Assembly: GCF_018860155.1 (NCBI RefSeq)
Contig: NZ_JAHKNI010000026.1
Location: 1-64,000, forward strand
DNA from: Nocardia albiluteola
Lineage (GTDB): Bacteria; Actinomycetota; Actinomycetes; Mycobacteriales; Mycobacteriaceae
Reading direction: 5' to 3'
Length of the DNA stretch: 64,000 bases
The notes under the pieces were generated by a model that had not been told where the DNA came from, did not search any database, and saw nothing but the letters and a program-made list of their open reading frames with translations. The position numbers and the translations under genes are program-made. Positions within the stretch are counted from its first letter, which is position 1. Each line of letters opens with the position of its first letter. Below are positions 8,724 to 18,421 of the stretch, one piece after another.

Positions 8724-9692
8724 ATGCGTTTCACTACATTCGCTCGACGGGTGGTCCCACTCGTCGCGGTATTGGCCGCGGGCACGCTGCTCGCGACATC
8801 CTGCTCGTCGTCGCACGAGGCCGCACCGGCGAAGCCCGGTGCGTTCCCCGGGTTCGAGGACGGGACCGTCGACAACGATGGGATCACCGTTCACTACGTG
8901 AAGGGCGGGCAGGGGCCGGCGATCGTGCTGCTGCACGGGTGGCCGGAGGACCTGCAGGCCTTTCAGAAGGTCGCGCCCGATCTGGCCAAGGACCACACCG
9001 TGGTCGCGGTGGATCTGCCAGGCTTCGGTGATTCGGGGTTCGCCAAATCAGACAACGGCTATCAGGCTTTGGCCGTCGCAGGCGACGTACACGCGGTGGC
9101 ACAGAAACTGAACCTCGGCCGCTTCGACATCATCGGCCACGACTGGGGCGGCGCGATCGGCCTGGCATATGCCGCCGAATACCGTTCCGACGTGGCGCAT
9201 CTGGCGATTCTCGAGGCCCCGCCGACCGGTGACTACCTGAACCAGGTGCAGGCCAAACCCGGGACCTTCTGGTGGGATTGGCTGGCCAACGGCCCGAAGG
9301 GCGATCTGGCCGACCAGCTCATCGATGGCAAGGAGTCGACCTTCTACGGCTCTTTCTACCGGGAGGCCGACGGGGCCATTGGCAACTCCGAGAGCGACGG
9401 GCTGATCGCGGCGTACAGCAAGCCCGGCCGCACCCATGCCGGTCTCGAGTACTTCCGCCAGCAGGACGCCGGTGAGAAGGCCGTCGATGCGCTCATCGCC
9501 AAGGACGGCAAGATCACGATCCCGGTCCTCGGCATCGGCGGCGAGCACAGTATGGGCGCGAGCGTCGGCACGCTGACCGGCCATGTGGCCGAGCATGTCA
9601 CCACCGATGTCGTGCCCAATGCCAATCACTGGGTGCTGGAAGAAAATCCGGCCTATGTGCTCAACAGCGTGCGGAACTTCCTCGAGAGTTGA
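8724..9692 (+). CDS. Lipoprotein alpha/beta hydrolase, epoxide-hydrolase-like
   Basis: A 322-residue protein with a lipoprotein signal peptide: Arg-rich start, hydrophobic core and lipobox LATSC at about residues 24-28. It is probably anchored on the outer face of the membrane. The hydrolase part has HGWPE (oxyanion region) and GHDWGGAIG, where an aspartate sits at the nucleophile elbow as in epoxide hydrolases and haloalkane dehalogenases. The late NANHWVLEENP supplies the catalytic His. Substrate unknown. A GGAAGG ribosome site precedes the ATG. Confidence 0.85.
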   Translation: MRFTTFARRVVPLVAVLAAGTLLATSCSSSHEAAPAKPGAFPGFEDGTVDNDGITVHYVKGGQGPAIVLLHGWPEDLQAFQKVAPDLAKDHTVVAVDLPGFGDSGFAKSDNGYQALAVAGDVHAVAQKLNLGRFDIIGHDWGGAIGLAYAAEYRSDVAHLAILEAPPTGDYLNQVQAKPGTFWWDWLANGPKGDLADQLIDGKESTFYGSFYREADGAIGNSESDGLIAAYSKPGRTHAGLEYFRQQDAGEKAVDALIAKDGKITIPVLGIGGEHSMGASVGTLTGHVAEHVTTDVVPNANHWVLEENPAYVLNSVRNFLES

Positions 9693-9822
9693 GATCTTCG
9701 GCGCACGCGTCCAGGATGCGCCCGAATACATGGGAGACATTGGGGTCGCCGACTGGTGATCGCGCGAAACATCGGCAGCGCAGTCGTGCTGCGGACTGAA
9801 GTCAGGAAGTCGAAGGCAGACA

Positions 9823-10209
9823 ATGAAGTTGCGCACGGGTGCCGCAATCGCGGCGATGACCATCTCCACTCTGGGTATCACGGCGGGAACGGCCGCCGCC
9901 GAACCGGTTGCCGATACCCCGGACATCCACTTCCAGACCACGCCCGCCGGCCGATCGGTGGTGCTGACCGCCGACGCCGGCACGCTGACAGTCGCCGACA
10001 ACCATCTGCAATTCATCGACCGGAGCGGAACGACCGTTGCCACACTGCCACTGGCGTATCTGCGTGGTGCCGACGACCTGCCGATCGCGGCGCAGGTCGA
10101 GGGCACGACTGTCACGCTGACGCCCAGCACCGACCTCGCCGACGCCCGACCGGTCGAGTTGGGTGTTTCGGCGCCGCCGATCATGCAGGTGCGCGAGGAG
10201 CGCCGGTAG
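9823..10209 (+). CDS. Small secreted protein of unknown function
   Basis: A 128-residue protein with a clear Sec signal peptide (MKLRTGAAIAAM, then a hydrophobic core, cleavage near GTAAA-EP at residue 27). The mature part is short, beta-rich by residue pattern and lacks cysteines. I do not recognise a catalytic motif. It stands alone between the lipoprotein hydrolase and a terminator-like hairpin. Confidence 0.7.
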   Translation: MKLRTGAAIAAMTISTLGITAGTAAAEPVADTPDIHFQTTPAGRSVVLTADAGTLTVADNHLQFIDRSGTTVATLPLAYLRGADDLPIAAQVEGTTVTLTPSTDLADARPVELGVSAPPIMQVREERR

Positions 10210-10230
10210 CCTGCGAACCGCCAAAACGGC

Positions 10231-10324
10231 AGGTCACTCCTTCGGTATCACCGTGCGTGCGCCTACCGGCTTGATCCGGAGCGTCGGTCCTTCGGCTGTG
10301 GGATGGTTCGGGTTGATTAGCGTT
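10231..10324 (-). repeat. Degenerate repeat copy A (C-terminal gene remnant)
   Basis: About 94 bases here align with 24377-24470, with roughly three quarters of the positions matching by eye. Read on the minus strand, both copies encode the same short C-terminus ending in a stop: NHPTAEGPTLRIKPVG here and NHLTAEGLPLRIKSVG in the other. Conservation at the protein level suggests both are the ends of a once-real gene family. I cannot name the family. The remainder of 10210-10638 holds the hairpin described next and no other gene I can support. Confidence 0.45.
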
Positions 10325-10340
10325 AGGACCACAAAACGGC

Positions 10341-10369
10341 AAAACCGCAGTTCAACGGCCTGCGGCTTT
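10341..10369 (-). terminator. Hairpin, likely intrinsic terminator
   Basis: The arms AAAACCGCAG (10341-10350) and CTGCGGCTTT (10360-10369) pair with one mismatch around a 9-base loop. On the minus strand the second arm is followed by TTTTGCCGTTTT, a reasonable U-tract, so it could end transcription coming from the DUF1697 gene. It may also act on the plus strand. Confidence 0.4.
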
Positions 10370-10638
10370 GTTGTATATGTGTAGTAATCCGAACCGTTTT
10401 CGTGCTTCAGCGCGCATAGCCGAGGCGTGTCGTGCACAAGCTTCTGGATGGGCTCGTGGCTGTCGTCGCTCGCTGTCGATGGCGGAAGTCGGCGATGGCA
10501 CAGCCAGCGCAGACGGATGCTGGGCTGCGTCGTCGGGGTCGGTCGGTCGGGCCGTACACGCTGCACTCGTGCGCTGGCCATAGCTGCAACGAGTAAGCGC
10601 TCATGCCGAATATGGGGAGTGTCTACGGGTGTGCTTCG

Positions 10639-11175
10639 TTATGCCGTCAGCTCCATGAGCTTGACCACCGTGTTCCAGTTGCGGCTGGTGCCAATCAGAT
10701 CATCTTCCAGCCTTCTCCTGGAGAGTCGTTCGGCCAGCTTGGAACGCCCGATTCCATTGGGTGCGAGCAGATACAGCACCCGATCCCCGAGCTGAAACTT
10801 CTCCGGGAGATAGTCGGCGCGATCGATGTCCGCGTACCGCGACTCGTCGACAGGTCGGGAGAAGAACGTGCAATGCAATTGCCGAGCCGCGACGTCGGCG
10901 GCTACGAAAGGGCAGGCGTCCACAATTTTCCTCAGGAAACCGTGGTCTCGTACGATTACATCGGTTTCGAACCCGAAGTGCCCGGTCAAGGCACGCGTGA
11001 GCTCTGCTGCGAGCCGGTCGCCGTCGCGCGAGTCGTCGAAGACCGCCTGTCCGCTCTGCAGATAGGTGCGCACGTCACCGAGCCCGAGCCCGGTGAGAAC
11101 CATTCGCAGTTCCGCCATCGACATCCGTCTACCGGCCACGTTAACGCCACGCAGCAGCGCCGCATACCTCGTCAC
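10639..11175 (-). CDS. DUF1697 domain protein
   Basis: The core is a 178-residue DUF1697 protein starting VTRYAALLRGVNVAGRRMSMAELR, the typical family beginning, with YLQSGQAVFDD and the C-terminal SRNWNTVVKLMEL. I place the start at the GTG at 11175, which gives the usual family length. The frame continues upstream to 11376, with an ATG at 11214, but those residues do not look like the family. Function unknown. It is monocistronic on the minus strand. Confidence 0.85.
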   Translation of the reverse strand: MTRYAALLRGVNVAGRRMSMAELRMVLTGLGLGDVRTYLQSGQAVFDDSRDGDRLAAELTRALTGHFGFETDVIVRDHGFLRKIVDACPFVAADVAARQLHCTFFSRPVDESRYADIDRADYLPEKFQLGDRVLYLLAPNGIGRSKLAERLSRRRLEDDLIGTSRNWNTVVKLMELTA

Positions 11176-11456
11176 TCGGAAGAGTTTAGGCTGGTGCACT
11201 GTATTGGCTCCCATATCGGGTTCCCTGTAGTTCTCGTTGAAATCCGGTGGACTAAGGATCGTGCTACGTGGTACATGAGCGCAACAGAATGCCTGGTCAC
11301 GCGGATCGCGCCTAATGCAAAAAGCTCCAGACCGATTCCTGCAGGCGATGCAGGTATGCGCTAACGACTGGCCCATCCCCGATGATTGAGACCGGCCCTG
11401 TCGTCAGTACCGTTGGCGCTGGACGACGCCGGTGATCAAGGAGTAGCAGTGCCATC

Positions 11457-11897
11457 GTGGTTCATCCCAGGGGCTCCTGGCTGGACGAGTCGGAATCTGC
11501 CGACCCGGCCCAGACCAGGCAGCGACTGGCCGCCCGGCTCGCTCCGGCAGCCAGCCGGATCTGGACGGTGCGGCGGCTCGACGAGGCCCCCGCGCTGGGC
11601 CTGGCGGAGGTGGTCGGCGGCGGCCCGGTGCCGTGGCTGTCGTGGATGCTGCGTCGCTCGCACTGGCGCCAAGGGATCATGGGCGAGGCTGTGGCCACCG
11701 TCGTCGAGCACCTCATCGCTGTGGAGGGAGTCCCGCTGCTCGAAGCCTGGACCAACGCTACCGTGCACCGTCGCACACCAGCTCGACAGTCCTCGCGCGC
11801 GACAGTGGACAGCCAAGGCAGGACACTGCCGCGCGGCACCTTCCCTTTAGGCCTGCAGCGAGCGCCGGATCGACGGTGCTCGGGCCGCGCCCAGTAG
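11457..11897 (+). pseudogene. Degenerate GNAT-type acetyltransferase remnant
   Basis: The frame from GTG 11457 contains a recognisable middle piece of a RimJ-like GNAT protein: WTVRRLDEAPALGLAEV, then the acetyl-CoA-binding WRQGIMGEAVATVVEH, then EAWTNA. After residue 105 the usual family ending (asparagine-rich turn and final strands) is absent, replaced by Arg/Ser-rich low-quality sequence. I read it as a truncated or frameshifted remnant. It ends 11 bases before the response regulator gene. Confidence 0.5.
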
Positions 11898-11908
11898 CCT
11901 GGCTCCTC

Positions 11909-12583
11909 ATGCGGTTACTGGTCCTGGAGGACGACCCCGAGCTCGGCCCGGCGATCGCCCGGGGCCTGCGCGAGGTGGGTTTCGCGGTCGATTTCGCGTT
12001 CGATCTGGCCGACGCCGACGTCAAACTCGCCGTCAACACCTACGACTGTTTGATCGCGGACCGCATGCTGCCCGACGGTGACGCGCTCACCCTGCTGGCT
12101 GCTCAGCGCGCAGCGGGATCGACTCTGCCGATCTTGCTACTGACCGCGCTGGACGCGGTCACCGACCGGGTCGCCGGGTTCGAGCACGGCGCCGACGACT
12201 ACCTGGTCAAACCTTTCGCGTTCGCTGAGCTCAACGCGCGGGTGCGGGCCCTGTGCCGTCGCGGTCACCCTGCTCGGCTCCCGCAGCTGCGTGTCGGTGA
12301 CCTCGAGCTCGACCATCCACGCCGGCGGGTCCGGCGAGACGGTGTGCTGCTGGCCCTCACAGCGAAGGAGTTCGCGGTCCTGGAGGTCCTGATGCTGCGG
12401 GCCGGGGAGGTGGTCACCCGCAGCGAACTCATCGAAAGCTGTTGGGATGAGCTCACCGAACCGCTGTCGAACGTCGTCGATGTCCTCATCGGGCAGCTGC
12501 GCCGCCAGCTGGGCCCGCCCGAGCTCATCGTGACAGTGCGTGGTGCGGGGTACCGCATCGACGACCCGGCTACCGGCCAGTGA
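11909..12583 (+). CDS. OmpR/PhoB-family response regulator
   Basis: A 224-residue two-domain regulator. The receiver domain has the acidic pair (LVLEDDPELG), phospho-acceptor Asp51 (YDCLIADRMLPDGD), the Thr of LLLTAL and the Lys of DYLVKPF. The C-terminal winged helix shows LTAKEFAVLEVLML and VDVLIGQLRRQL. The frame is open further upstream, but the ATG at 11909 gives the family start. The gene overlaps the kinase gene by 4 bases, so the pair is one operon. Possible targets include the nearby GH9 gene; that is only inference from position. Confidence 0.92.
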   Translation: MRLLVLEDDPELGPAIARGLREVGFAVDFAFDLADADVKLAVNTYDCLIADRMLPDGDALTLLAAQRAAGSTLPILLLTALDAVTDRVAGFEHGADDYLVKPFAFAELNARVRALCRRGHPARLPQLRVGDLELDHPRRRVRRDGVLLALTAKEFAVLEVLMLRAGEVVTRSELIESCWDELTEPLSNVVDVLIGQLRRQLGPPELIVTVRGAGYRIDDPATGQ

Positions 12584-13830
12584 ACACCCGCCCATCTGCC
12601 GTCGCGCGGCTGCATCGCGTCCGATGGGTGATGACCCTGCTGTTCGCCGCCACCACAGCTCTGTGTCTGCTGGTGCTGGCCACCATCGCGGTCCGCACCG
12701 ACAGTCATTCGCGCACCAGCGATCTCGACAACGCGGTCAGCCATCGCGCCGACGGTCTGGCCCGCACCCTGTTCTACGACGCGCAGGGCACGCTACGGCT
12801 GGACTCGTTGTCGGAGGACGAACTCGCCCGCAGCGCGGAAATGCTCGCGATCCTGCAGACATCCCCGAATTCCGGACCGCAGATCCGCTCCGCCTACCCC
12901 GTCCCCGCTGCCCTGCCCGGGCAAGGCGAACTCGAGAAGATCTGGCAGGAAGTCCAGCACGATCAGGAGACCGTCCTGGTCGCCGCGGCTGCCGCTGATG
13001 GGCGCGAGTATCGGTGGGCTGCGGCCCCGGTCTGGGATGAGGACAGTATCGGCGCCCTCGTGCTGGTCGGAGCCGACCCGGCACACAGCCAGGCCGATCA
13101 TCAGCGGCTGATCCAACGGCTGAGTCTGGGTTGCGCCGCGCTGGTGCTGCTGGCCGCCGTCGTGGGTCATCTGCTGTCCGGGCGTGCGATGCGACCCGCC
13201 CTGCGGGGGCTCGAGCAGCAGGAACAGTTCCTCGCCGAAGCCGCTCACGAACTGCGCACACCGCTGGCGACCTTGCGCCTGGTGGTCGAGCACGGCAGCG
13301 GTTCACCGCAACGGGCACCCGCAGCCCTGAGCGAGGCCCTGGGGCTCATCGATCGACTGGGCCGACTCGTCACCGGGCTCTTGGCGCGCGCCCGCGTGGA
13401 ATCGGGCACCCAGGACGTCGAGCTGACCCCGCTGCGCCTGGACCAGCTGGTCCGCCAGACCATCAGGGAACTGCCCGACTCCACCGGGATCACCGTCACC
13501 ACCGAGCCGGTCATCGTCGACGGGGATCCCGAGCTGCTGGCCCAAGCGGTCCGAAACCTCGTGGAAAACGCATTACGACACGGCCGGGGCACGCCGGTCG
13601 AGGTGAGGGTCACCGCGACCCGGGTGCAGGTCCGCGACCACGGGCCGGGGGTGCCGCCGCAGGACCGGACCCGGGTATTCGAGCGGCGAGTCACCGGGGC
13701 GGCGAGCACCGGTACCGGTCTGGCGATCGTCGCCTGGGTGGCCGGGCTGCACGGCGGCACCGCCCGCATTTCCCAGGCACCCGGCGGGGCCTCGGTAGAG
13801 CTGCTGCTGCCCGAACGCGCAGGCCGTTGA
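12580..13830 (+). CDS. Membrane sensor histidine kinase
   Basis: A 416-residue kinase. It has an N-terminal membrane segment at about residues 16-36, an extracytoplasmic sensor to about 175, and a second membrane segment near 182-202. The phospho-acceptor is His223 (AEAAHELRTPLATLRL). The ATP-binding part shows NLVENALRHGRG (N box), DHGPGVPPQ (G1) and GTGLAIVAWV (G2). The GTG start overlaps the response regulator stop. No full HAMP domain is obvious between the second membrane helix and the H box. The signal sensed is unknown. Confidence 0.92.
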   Translation: MNTRPSAVARLHRVRWVMTLLFAATTALCLLVLATIAVRTDSHSRTSDLDNAVSHRADGLARTLFYDAQGTLRLDSLSEDELARSAEMLAILQTSPNSGPQIRSAYPVPAALPGQGELEKIWQEVQHDQETVLVAAAAADGREYRWAAAPVWDEDSIGALVLVGADPAHSQADHQRLIQRLSLGCAALVLLAAVVGHLLSGRAMRPALRGLEQQEQFLAEAAHELRTPLATLRLVVEHGSGSPQRAPAALSEALGLIDRLGRLVTGLLARARVESGTQDVELTPLRLDQLVRQTIRELPDSTGITVTTEPVIVDGDPELLAQAVRNLVENALRHGRGTPVEVRVTATRVQVRDHGPGVPPQDRTRVFERRVTGAASTGTGLAIVAWVAGLHGGTARISQAPGGASVELLLPERAGR

Positions 13831-13885
13831 CCTGGACTGCCGGGCCTCATCTTCATCTCATGTGGCACCAGGCAAGGTGAGACTC

Positions 13886-15817
13886 ATGTCCACCTTCCGA
13901 CCCGGCCTCACCTGGAGCCTGCGCTCCACCACCCTTCTGGCAGCCCTCACCCTCGGCATCACCGCCTGCACCCTGCCCGCCGACGGGACCGGTCCCGAGG
14001 AAGACCCGGCCGGCACCCGCCCGCCCGCGATCCGGGTCAACCAGGCCGGCTACGCCGTCGGGGAAGCAAAACAGGCCTTCGTGATGGGCTCGGAAGCAGA
14101 ACTGAGCCAGGCCGGCTACCGGCTGGTGGACGAGCAGGGCACCACCAGGGCCACCGGTCAGGTCGGCGCCCGCACCGGCACCTGGAACAGCAAATACCCG
14201 GCCGTGCACATCGTGGACCTCTCCAGCCTCGACACCCCGGGCAACTACCACCTCGAACTCACCGGCACCGCAGCAGGCAGCTCCCCGAAATTCCGCATCG
14301 CTCCCGCCGCGGACCTGTTCACCCCACTCATCGAGGACAACGTCCACTTCTTCCAAGCCCAGCGCGACGGCGCGGACGTGATTGCCGATGTCCTGCACCG
14401 CAAGCCCTCCCACCTGGCCGACCGCCACGCCACCGTGTACGACGCACCTCGATACGACGAGGAAGGAAACGAGCTGCTCGACGCGGCGCTGACCCCGATC
14501 GGCGGACCCACCGACGTGTCGGGAGGTTGGGCCGACGCCGGTGACTTTCTCAAGTTCACCCACACCACCGCCTACAGCACCGCCGACCTGCTGCTCGCCC
14601 AGCGCACCGCACCGCACGCCGCGGGCCTGGCGCAAGAGGCCGGCCAGGGCGTGGCCTGGTTGGACAAGATGTGGGACGGCCCGACCGGCACCCTCTACGC
14701 CCAGGTCGGTATCGGTGCGGGTAACGACAACGTCCGCACCGACCACGACAGCTGGCGGCTACCGGAGACCGACGACGAACTGAACGTACAACCGGGCGAC
14801 CCGGACTACCTGATCAAGAACCGGCCGGTATTGCGAGCGAACGAGCCCGGCGCACCGATCAGCCCCAACCTGGCCGGCCGCATGGCCGCGGTATTCGCGC
14901 TCGCGGCGCAGAACAGTGCTCACAGCGACCCGGTCGCCGCCAAGTCCTGGTTGGACAAAGCCGCCGCCGTCTACGCGAAGGCGAACACCGACCCCGGCGA
15001 CACCTTGGTCACCGCGTTCCCCCGCAACTTCTACCCCGAGGACTCCTGGCAGGACGATATGGAGTTCGGTGCCACCGAAATGAGCCTGGCCGCCACAGCA
15101 TTGGGCGACACACGCGCCACCGACTGGAAGCAGCAAGCGACCCGGTGGGCGGCGCAGTACATCGCCTCCGACACCAAGGGCACCCTCGGAGTCGCCGACG
15201 TCAGCGCCCTCGCCCACGCCGACCTGCTCGCAATCCTGCACGCGGACAACGAAAACGGCGCGAACCTGCAGGACGACCTCCGCCGACAACTCGACGACGG
15301 GGTCAACCGGGCCGCGAAAGACCCCTTCAGAGCAGGGGCGGTGTACACCGACTTCGACTCTGTACCACACACTTTCGGCCTCGTCGCCACCGCGCGGCTG
15401 TACCGCAACGCCACCGGCGACCACCACTACGACGCTTTCGGTACCCAGCAGCGCAGTTGGGCGCTGGGCGCGAACTCCTGGGGTAGCACCTTCATGATCG
15501 GCGCCGGTGAGGTCTACCCGCACTGCCCAGAACATCAAGTGGCCAACCTCACCGGCAGCCTCACCGGCAGCCTCGACGGCACCGGTGACATCCTGCGCGG
15601 CGCGGTCGTGAACGGCCCGAACGCCGCAGACAAGCTCGACGAACTCAACACGTTCCCGACGATGAAACGTTGCGCGTCCGATCCCGGTGCACCCTGGACC
15701 GATTTCGACGGGCACAAAGCCCGATTCCTCGACGACGTGGGCGCCTGGCAGAGTGTGGAACCCTCGATCGACTTCACCTCGACCGCCATGCTGGCCTTCG
15801 CCCTGTCACAGAGTTGA
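13886..15817 (+). CDS. Lipoprotein glycoside hydrolase family 9 (cellulase-like)
   Basis: A 643-residue GH9 protein. Residues 1-30 form a lipoprotein signal (LGITAC lipobox). An Ig-like CelD N-domain follows (IRVNQAGYAVGEAKQAFVM, to about 140), then the (alpha/alpha)6 catalytic domain. The catalytic aspartate motif DVSGGWADAGDFLKF is intact. GH9 enzymes cleave beta-1,4-glucans; the lipid anchor would keep it on the cell surface. I start at ATG 13886. It follows the two-component genes by 55 bases and may be controlled by them. Confidence 0.88.
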   Translation: MSTFRPGLTWSLRSTTLLAALTLGITACTLPADGTGPEEDPAGTRPPAIRVNQAGYAVGEAKQAFVMGSEAELSQAGYRLVDEQGTTRATGQVGARTGTWNSKYPAVHIVDLSSLDTPGNYHLELTGTAAGSSPKFRIAPAADLFTPLIEDNVHFFQAQRDGADVIADVLHRKPSHLADRHATVYDAPRYDEEGNELLDAALTPIGGPTDVSGGWADAGDFLKFTHTTAYSTADLLLAQRTAPHAAGLAQEAGQGVAWLDKMWDGPTGTLYAQVGIGAGNDNVRTDHDSWRLPETDDELNVQPGDPDYLIKNRPVLRANEPGAPISPNLAGRMAAVFALAAQNSAHSDPVAAKSWLDKAAAVYAKANTDPGDTLVTAFPRNFYPEDSWQDDMEFGATEMSLAATALGDTRATDWKQQATRWAAQYIASDTKGTLGVADVSALAHADLLAILHADNENGANLQDDLRRQLDDGVNRAAKDPFRAGAVYTDFDSVPHTFGLVATARLYRNATGDHHYDAFGTQQRSWALGANSWGSTFMIGAGEVYPHCPEHQVANLTGSLTGSLDGTGDILRGAVVNGPNAADKLDELNTFPTMKRCASDPGAPWTDFDGHKARFLDDVGAWQSVEPSIDFTSTAMLAFALSQS

Positions 15818-16036
15818 CCGCTCACCGACGGCCAGCGGAACGTCCGCAACTAGCCGCTGACCGCGCGGAACGAGACGGCCATGCCGAGCTCTTGAAGATC
15901 AACGGACAGAGATCATCTCGGATGCCAGCGGGTCGGGCGATATGCGGAATCGCAGCAAGACCCGGCCCGGCCTCACCGGCTCGAACTGGGCGGAGGAATA
16001 CCGCAGCAGACGAATAACTACCGTCCGCCAGGTGCG

Positions 16037-17178
16037 GTGCGGGGCAATTGGGCGTCGGCGAAGACGATCTCGGTCCTGAAACCCAAGACGCCTGCGGTTT
16101 ACTGCAAGTCGATCCAGATCAAGGTTCCCAAGAACGATGCCGATGGAAATCCGTATTTCGCAGAGGAACCGGAATGGTCCTACAGCAGCGCGAACTGGGA
16201 ACCCAGCAACATCGCCGATCCCGGAGATGAGGGCGAAGACTCCGGAGCTCAGTACTGGCGGAAAATCTTCACGCCGCTAGAAGCGGGAAAACCCTTCGAT
16301 TCGCAATTCGATATCGGTCTGAAAGGCGCGGTGAGCAATACGGGACCGCTCGCCTGCGAGGTGATCGAAGTTCGGCAACCAGCGCCACCGCGAAACCCGT
16401 ACTCAGAAAACGCACGTTCACTCTCGGTGTCGAGCCGCAAACCCTCTACGTCAACAATTTCCTCGCATTCGGACACGGCGGCCCAACGGTACCGAAAACC
16501 ACGTTCCAATCCGACGATCCCATCGGACTCGCCTGGGAAAGCAACGGCACCCACTTCGTGATCTACGACGGCGCCGGGAAAGTCGTCTTCGACGACTCCA
16601 AAACCGAATGCATCCTGCCGGCAAAAACCGTCAAAAACGATACCACCTACACTCTGCGCGCCACTCTCACCCCCGGAAAGAAACCGTTCCCGAACAATTT
16701 CGAACCCATCTACCAATACGCCACCGTCGCCGTCACAATCGAGAACCCCACCCTCACCGGCCTCACCGTCACCGGCGACACCCAACTCCAGAGCCAACTC
16801 ACCGTCACCGGCGACACCCAACTCCAGAGCCAACTCACCGTCACCGGCGACACCGAACTCCGGGAAGACCTTACCGTCACCGGCGACACCGAACTTCAGA
16901 ACGACCTGACAGCTGATAGGGACCTGACAGTCACGGGAATGCTTACCGTTGCCGGCCAAGCTTCGATGCAAAATGGCCTCGACGTCAACAAATTCCTCAG
17001 ACGGGATTCTAGAGATGTTATGAGTCATGGCAAGTATCAACTAATCAACGATCGTTACAGCCCAGAACTCTGTCTATTCCGCGAGTACAACGGGACAGTA
17101 TCCTTGCAAACTTATGACGAGAGCAGACAGGAGGGATTCGTTTGGTATCTCCGGTATAGCGGTAATCCGGACCAATAA
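16037..17178 (+). pseudogene. Frameshifted gene for a repeat-containing protein
   Basis: Two frames together look like one gene. The first (from GTG 16037) reads well until about 16365 (ACEVIEVRQ). After that the coding-quality frame is the next one (ATAKPVLRKRTFTLGVEP, then LYVNNFLAFGHGGP), which runs to the stop at 17178. One small indel near 16370-16390 explains this. The N-part is a beta-rich domain; residues near 16762-16905 are LTVTGDT repeats; the end is a distinct domain (GKYQLINDRYSPELCLF). A strong GGAGGA at 15992 is followed by no ATG in range, so the original start may also be lost. No known function. The preceding 15818-16036 holds nothing else I can name. Confidence 0.6.
16762..16905 (+). 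repeat. Four 36-bp tandem coding repeats
   Basis: Four 36-base units start at 16762, 16798, 16834 and 16870. The first two are essentially identical and the last two diverged. Each encodes a 12-residue unit of the type LTVTGDTQLQSQ. Shorter degenerate units follow to about 16950. The period and hydrophobic/threonine pattern suggest a beta-solenoid or fibre-like stalk, as in phage tail fibres and some surface proteins. Confidence 0.8.
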
Positions 17179-17304
17179 TTATGGCATCCGGCTAGTTGTG
17201 GTTCCCGCGTCGGCAGCAACCCACCGGCACGCCACCATTAGCTCGGATCTCTCGTGGGGGCTGGCGCGTTGGCCTGACGGTGGCGACGAAGACTCGTCGG
17301 GGTA

Positions 17305-17330
17305 GCCCAAACGCCTTGCGGCGCTTGGGC
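17305..17330 (+). terminator. GC-rich hairpin, possible terminator
   Basis: Arms GCCCAAACGCC (17305-17315) and GGCGCTTGGGC (17320-17330) pair with one mismatch around TTGC. There is no U-tract, so termination is likely but unproven. The rest of 17179-17535 shows no gene. Confidence 0.5.
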
Positions 17331-17535
17331 CCCCTCGGAATCGGACGCGCCCGCTTTCCAGGCATCTCGGCTCAAGCAAGCCTTTCAGGGCGTTCGAGAT
17401 GGCAGAATTCCCGTTCGGATAGTTGGGAATCGAGAGGAAAGACTGTCGAACCGTGCGGTATGCATGCCGATTGCGGCACAGCCTGTAGAGTACGGCCGTT
17501 CCCACACGTCACGCGTTTTCGATGGGGGACAACCC

Positions 17536-18315
17536 ATGGCGATCAGTGACTCCGACATCCCATCTGAAAAACTCAGTCGCATGCTGCAGGTATGCCTGAA
17601 CGGTGCCCGAACCCGCAACGAATTCACATCTCTCCCGGTGACCCCTGACGAGCTGGCGGCAGCGGCCCGGGACGCGGTTCGCGCCGGAGTTATGGACATT
17701 CATCTGCACCCCAAGGACTCCGCCGGGCACGACACCTTGGAGCCCGACCATGTCGCTGCCGCGGTGACGGCGGTGCGCGCAACAGCGCCGGGCGTCCGTG
17801 TCGGTGTGACCACTGGTGCGTGGACCACTCAGCACGCCCACCAGCGTCTTGCCTTTGTGCGCGGGTGGACCGTGCTGCCTGATCACGCCTCGGTGAACTG
17901 GCACGAGGACGGTGCCGTCGCGGTCGCAGAGACGCTGATGGCCAGGGGAATCGGGATCGAGGCCGGGATCTGGTCCGGAACCGATTCCGCCCGGCGGTTC
18001 CTCGACTGGCCGCATGTCCACCGGGTCCTTCGCGTTCTGGCTGAAGTCACCGACACCGACCCGTTCACCGCCCGCCAGACAGCCGCCGTTCTCCTGGACA
18101 CGTTGACCGCAGTGACCGATGTACCGATCCTGCTTCACGGAGAGGACAGCGCAGCCTGGACGATCCTGGCCATGGCCGCAGCACGGGGCCTGGATACACG
18201 GATCGGCCTCGAGGACGTGCTTCACCTACCCGACGAGTCCCCAGCCGAGAGCAATGCCAGCTTGATCCGGGCCGCTCGTCACATCATCGGCCGGGCAGGC
18301 GGCCAGTCTCAATAA
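17536..18315 (+). CDS. BKACE-family (3-keto-5-aminohexanoate cleavage) protein
   Basis: A 259-residue member of the DUF849/BKACE family. The start MLQVCLNGARTRNEF, the VTPDELAAAARDAVRAG helix and the metal-binding HLHPKD are typical. LLHGEDSAAWTILAMA and the C-terminal IGLEDVLHLPD are also present. Family members condense or cleave beta-keto acids with acetyl-CoA using Zn. I choose the ATG at 17536, preceded by GGGGGAC; the ATG at 17581 would fit the family start but has no ribosome site. The substrate is unknown. Confidence 0.85.
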   Translation: MAISDSDIPSEKLSRMLQVCLNGARTRNEFTSLPVTPDELAAAARDAVRAGVMDIHLHPKDSAGHDTLEPDHVAAAVTAVRATAPGVRVGVTTGAWTTQHAHQRLAFVRGWTVLPDHASVNWHEDGAVAVAETLMARGIGIEAGIWSGTDSARRFLDWPHVHRVLRVLAEVTDTDPFTARQTAAVLLDTLTAVTDVPILLHGEDSAAWTILAMAAARGLDTRIGLEDVLHLPDESPAESNASLIRAARHIIGRAGGQSQ

Positions 18316-18421
18316 CCGGCCGTGCTGTCATCGCGCCACTGCCGGATTCATCCTGTAATCGGCATGAGCGCGCGTTCCGGCTGGCTCCGGCCGAAGTCGG
18401 CCGAACGCGCAATCAGCGGCA

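Noticed and set aside
16762..16905. Could the 36-bp repeats be a CRISPR array?
   Set aside because: Units are directly adjacent without spacers and stay in a reading frame; they are coding repeats.
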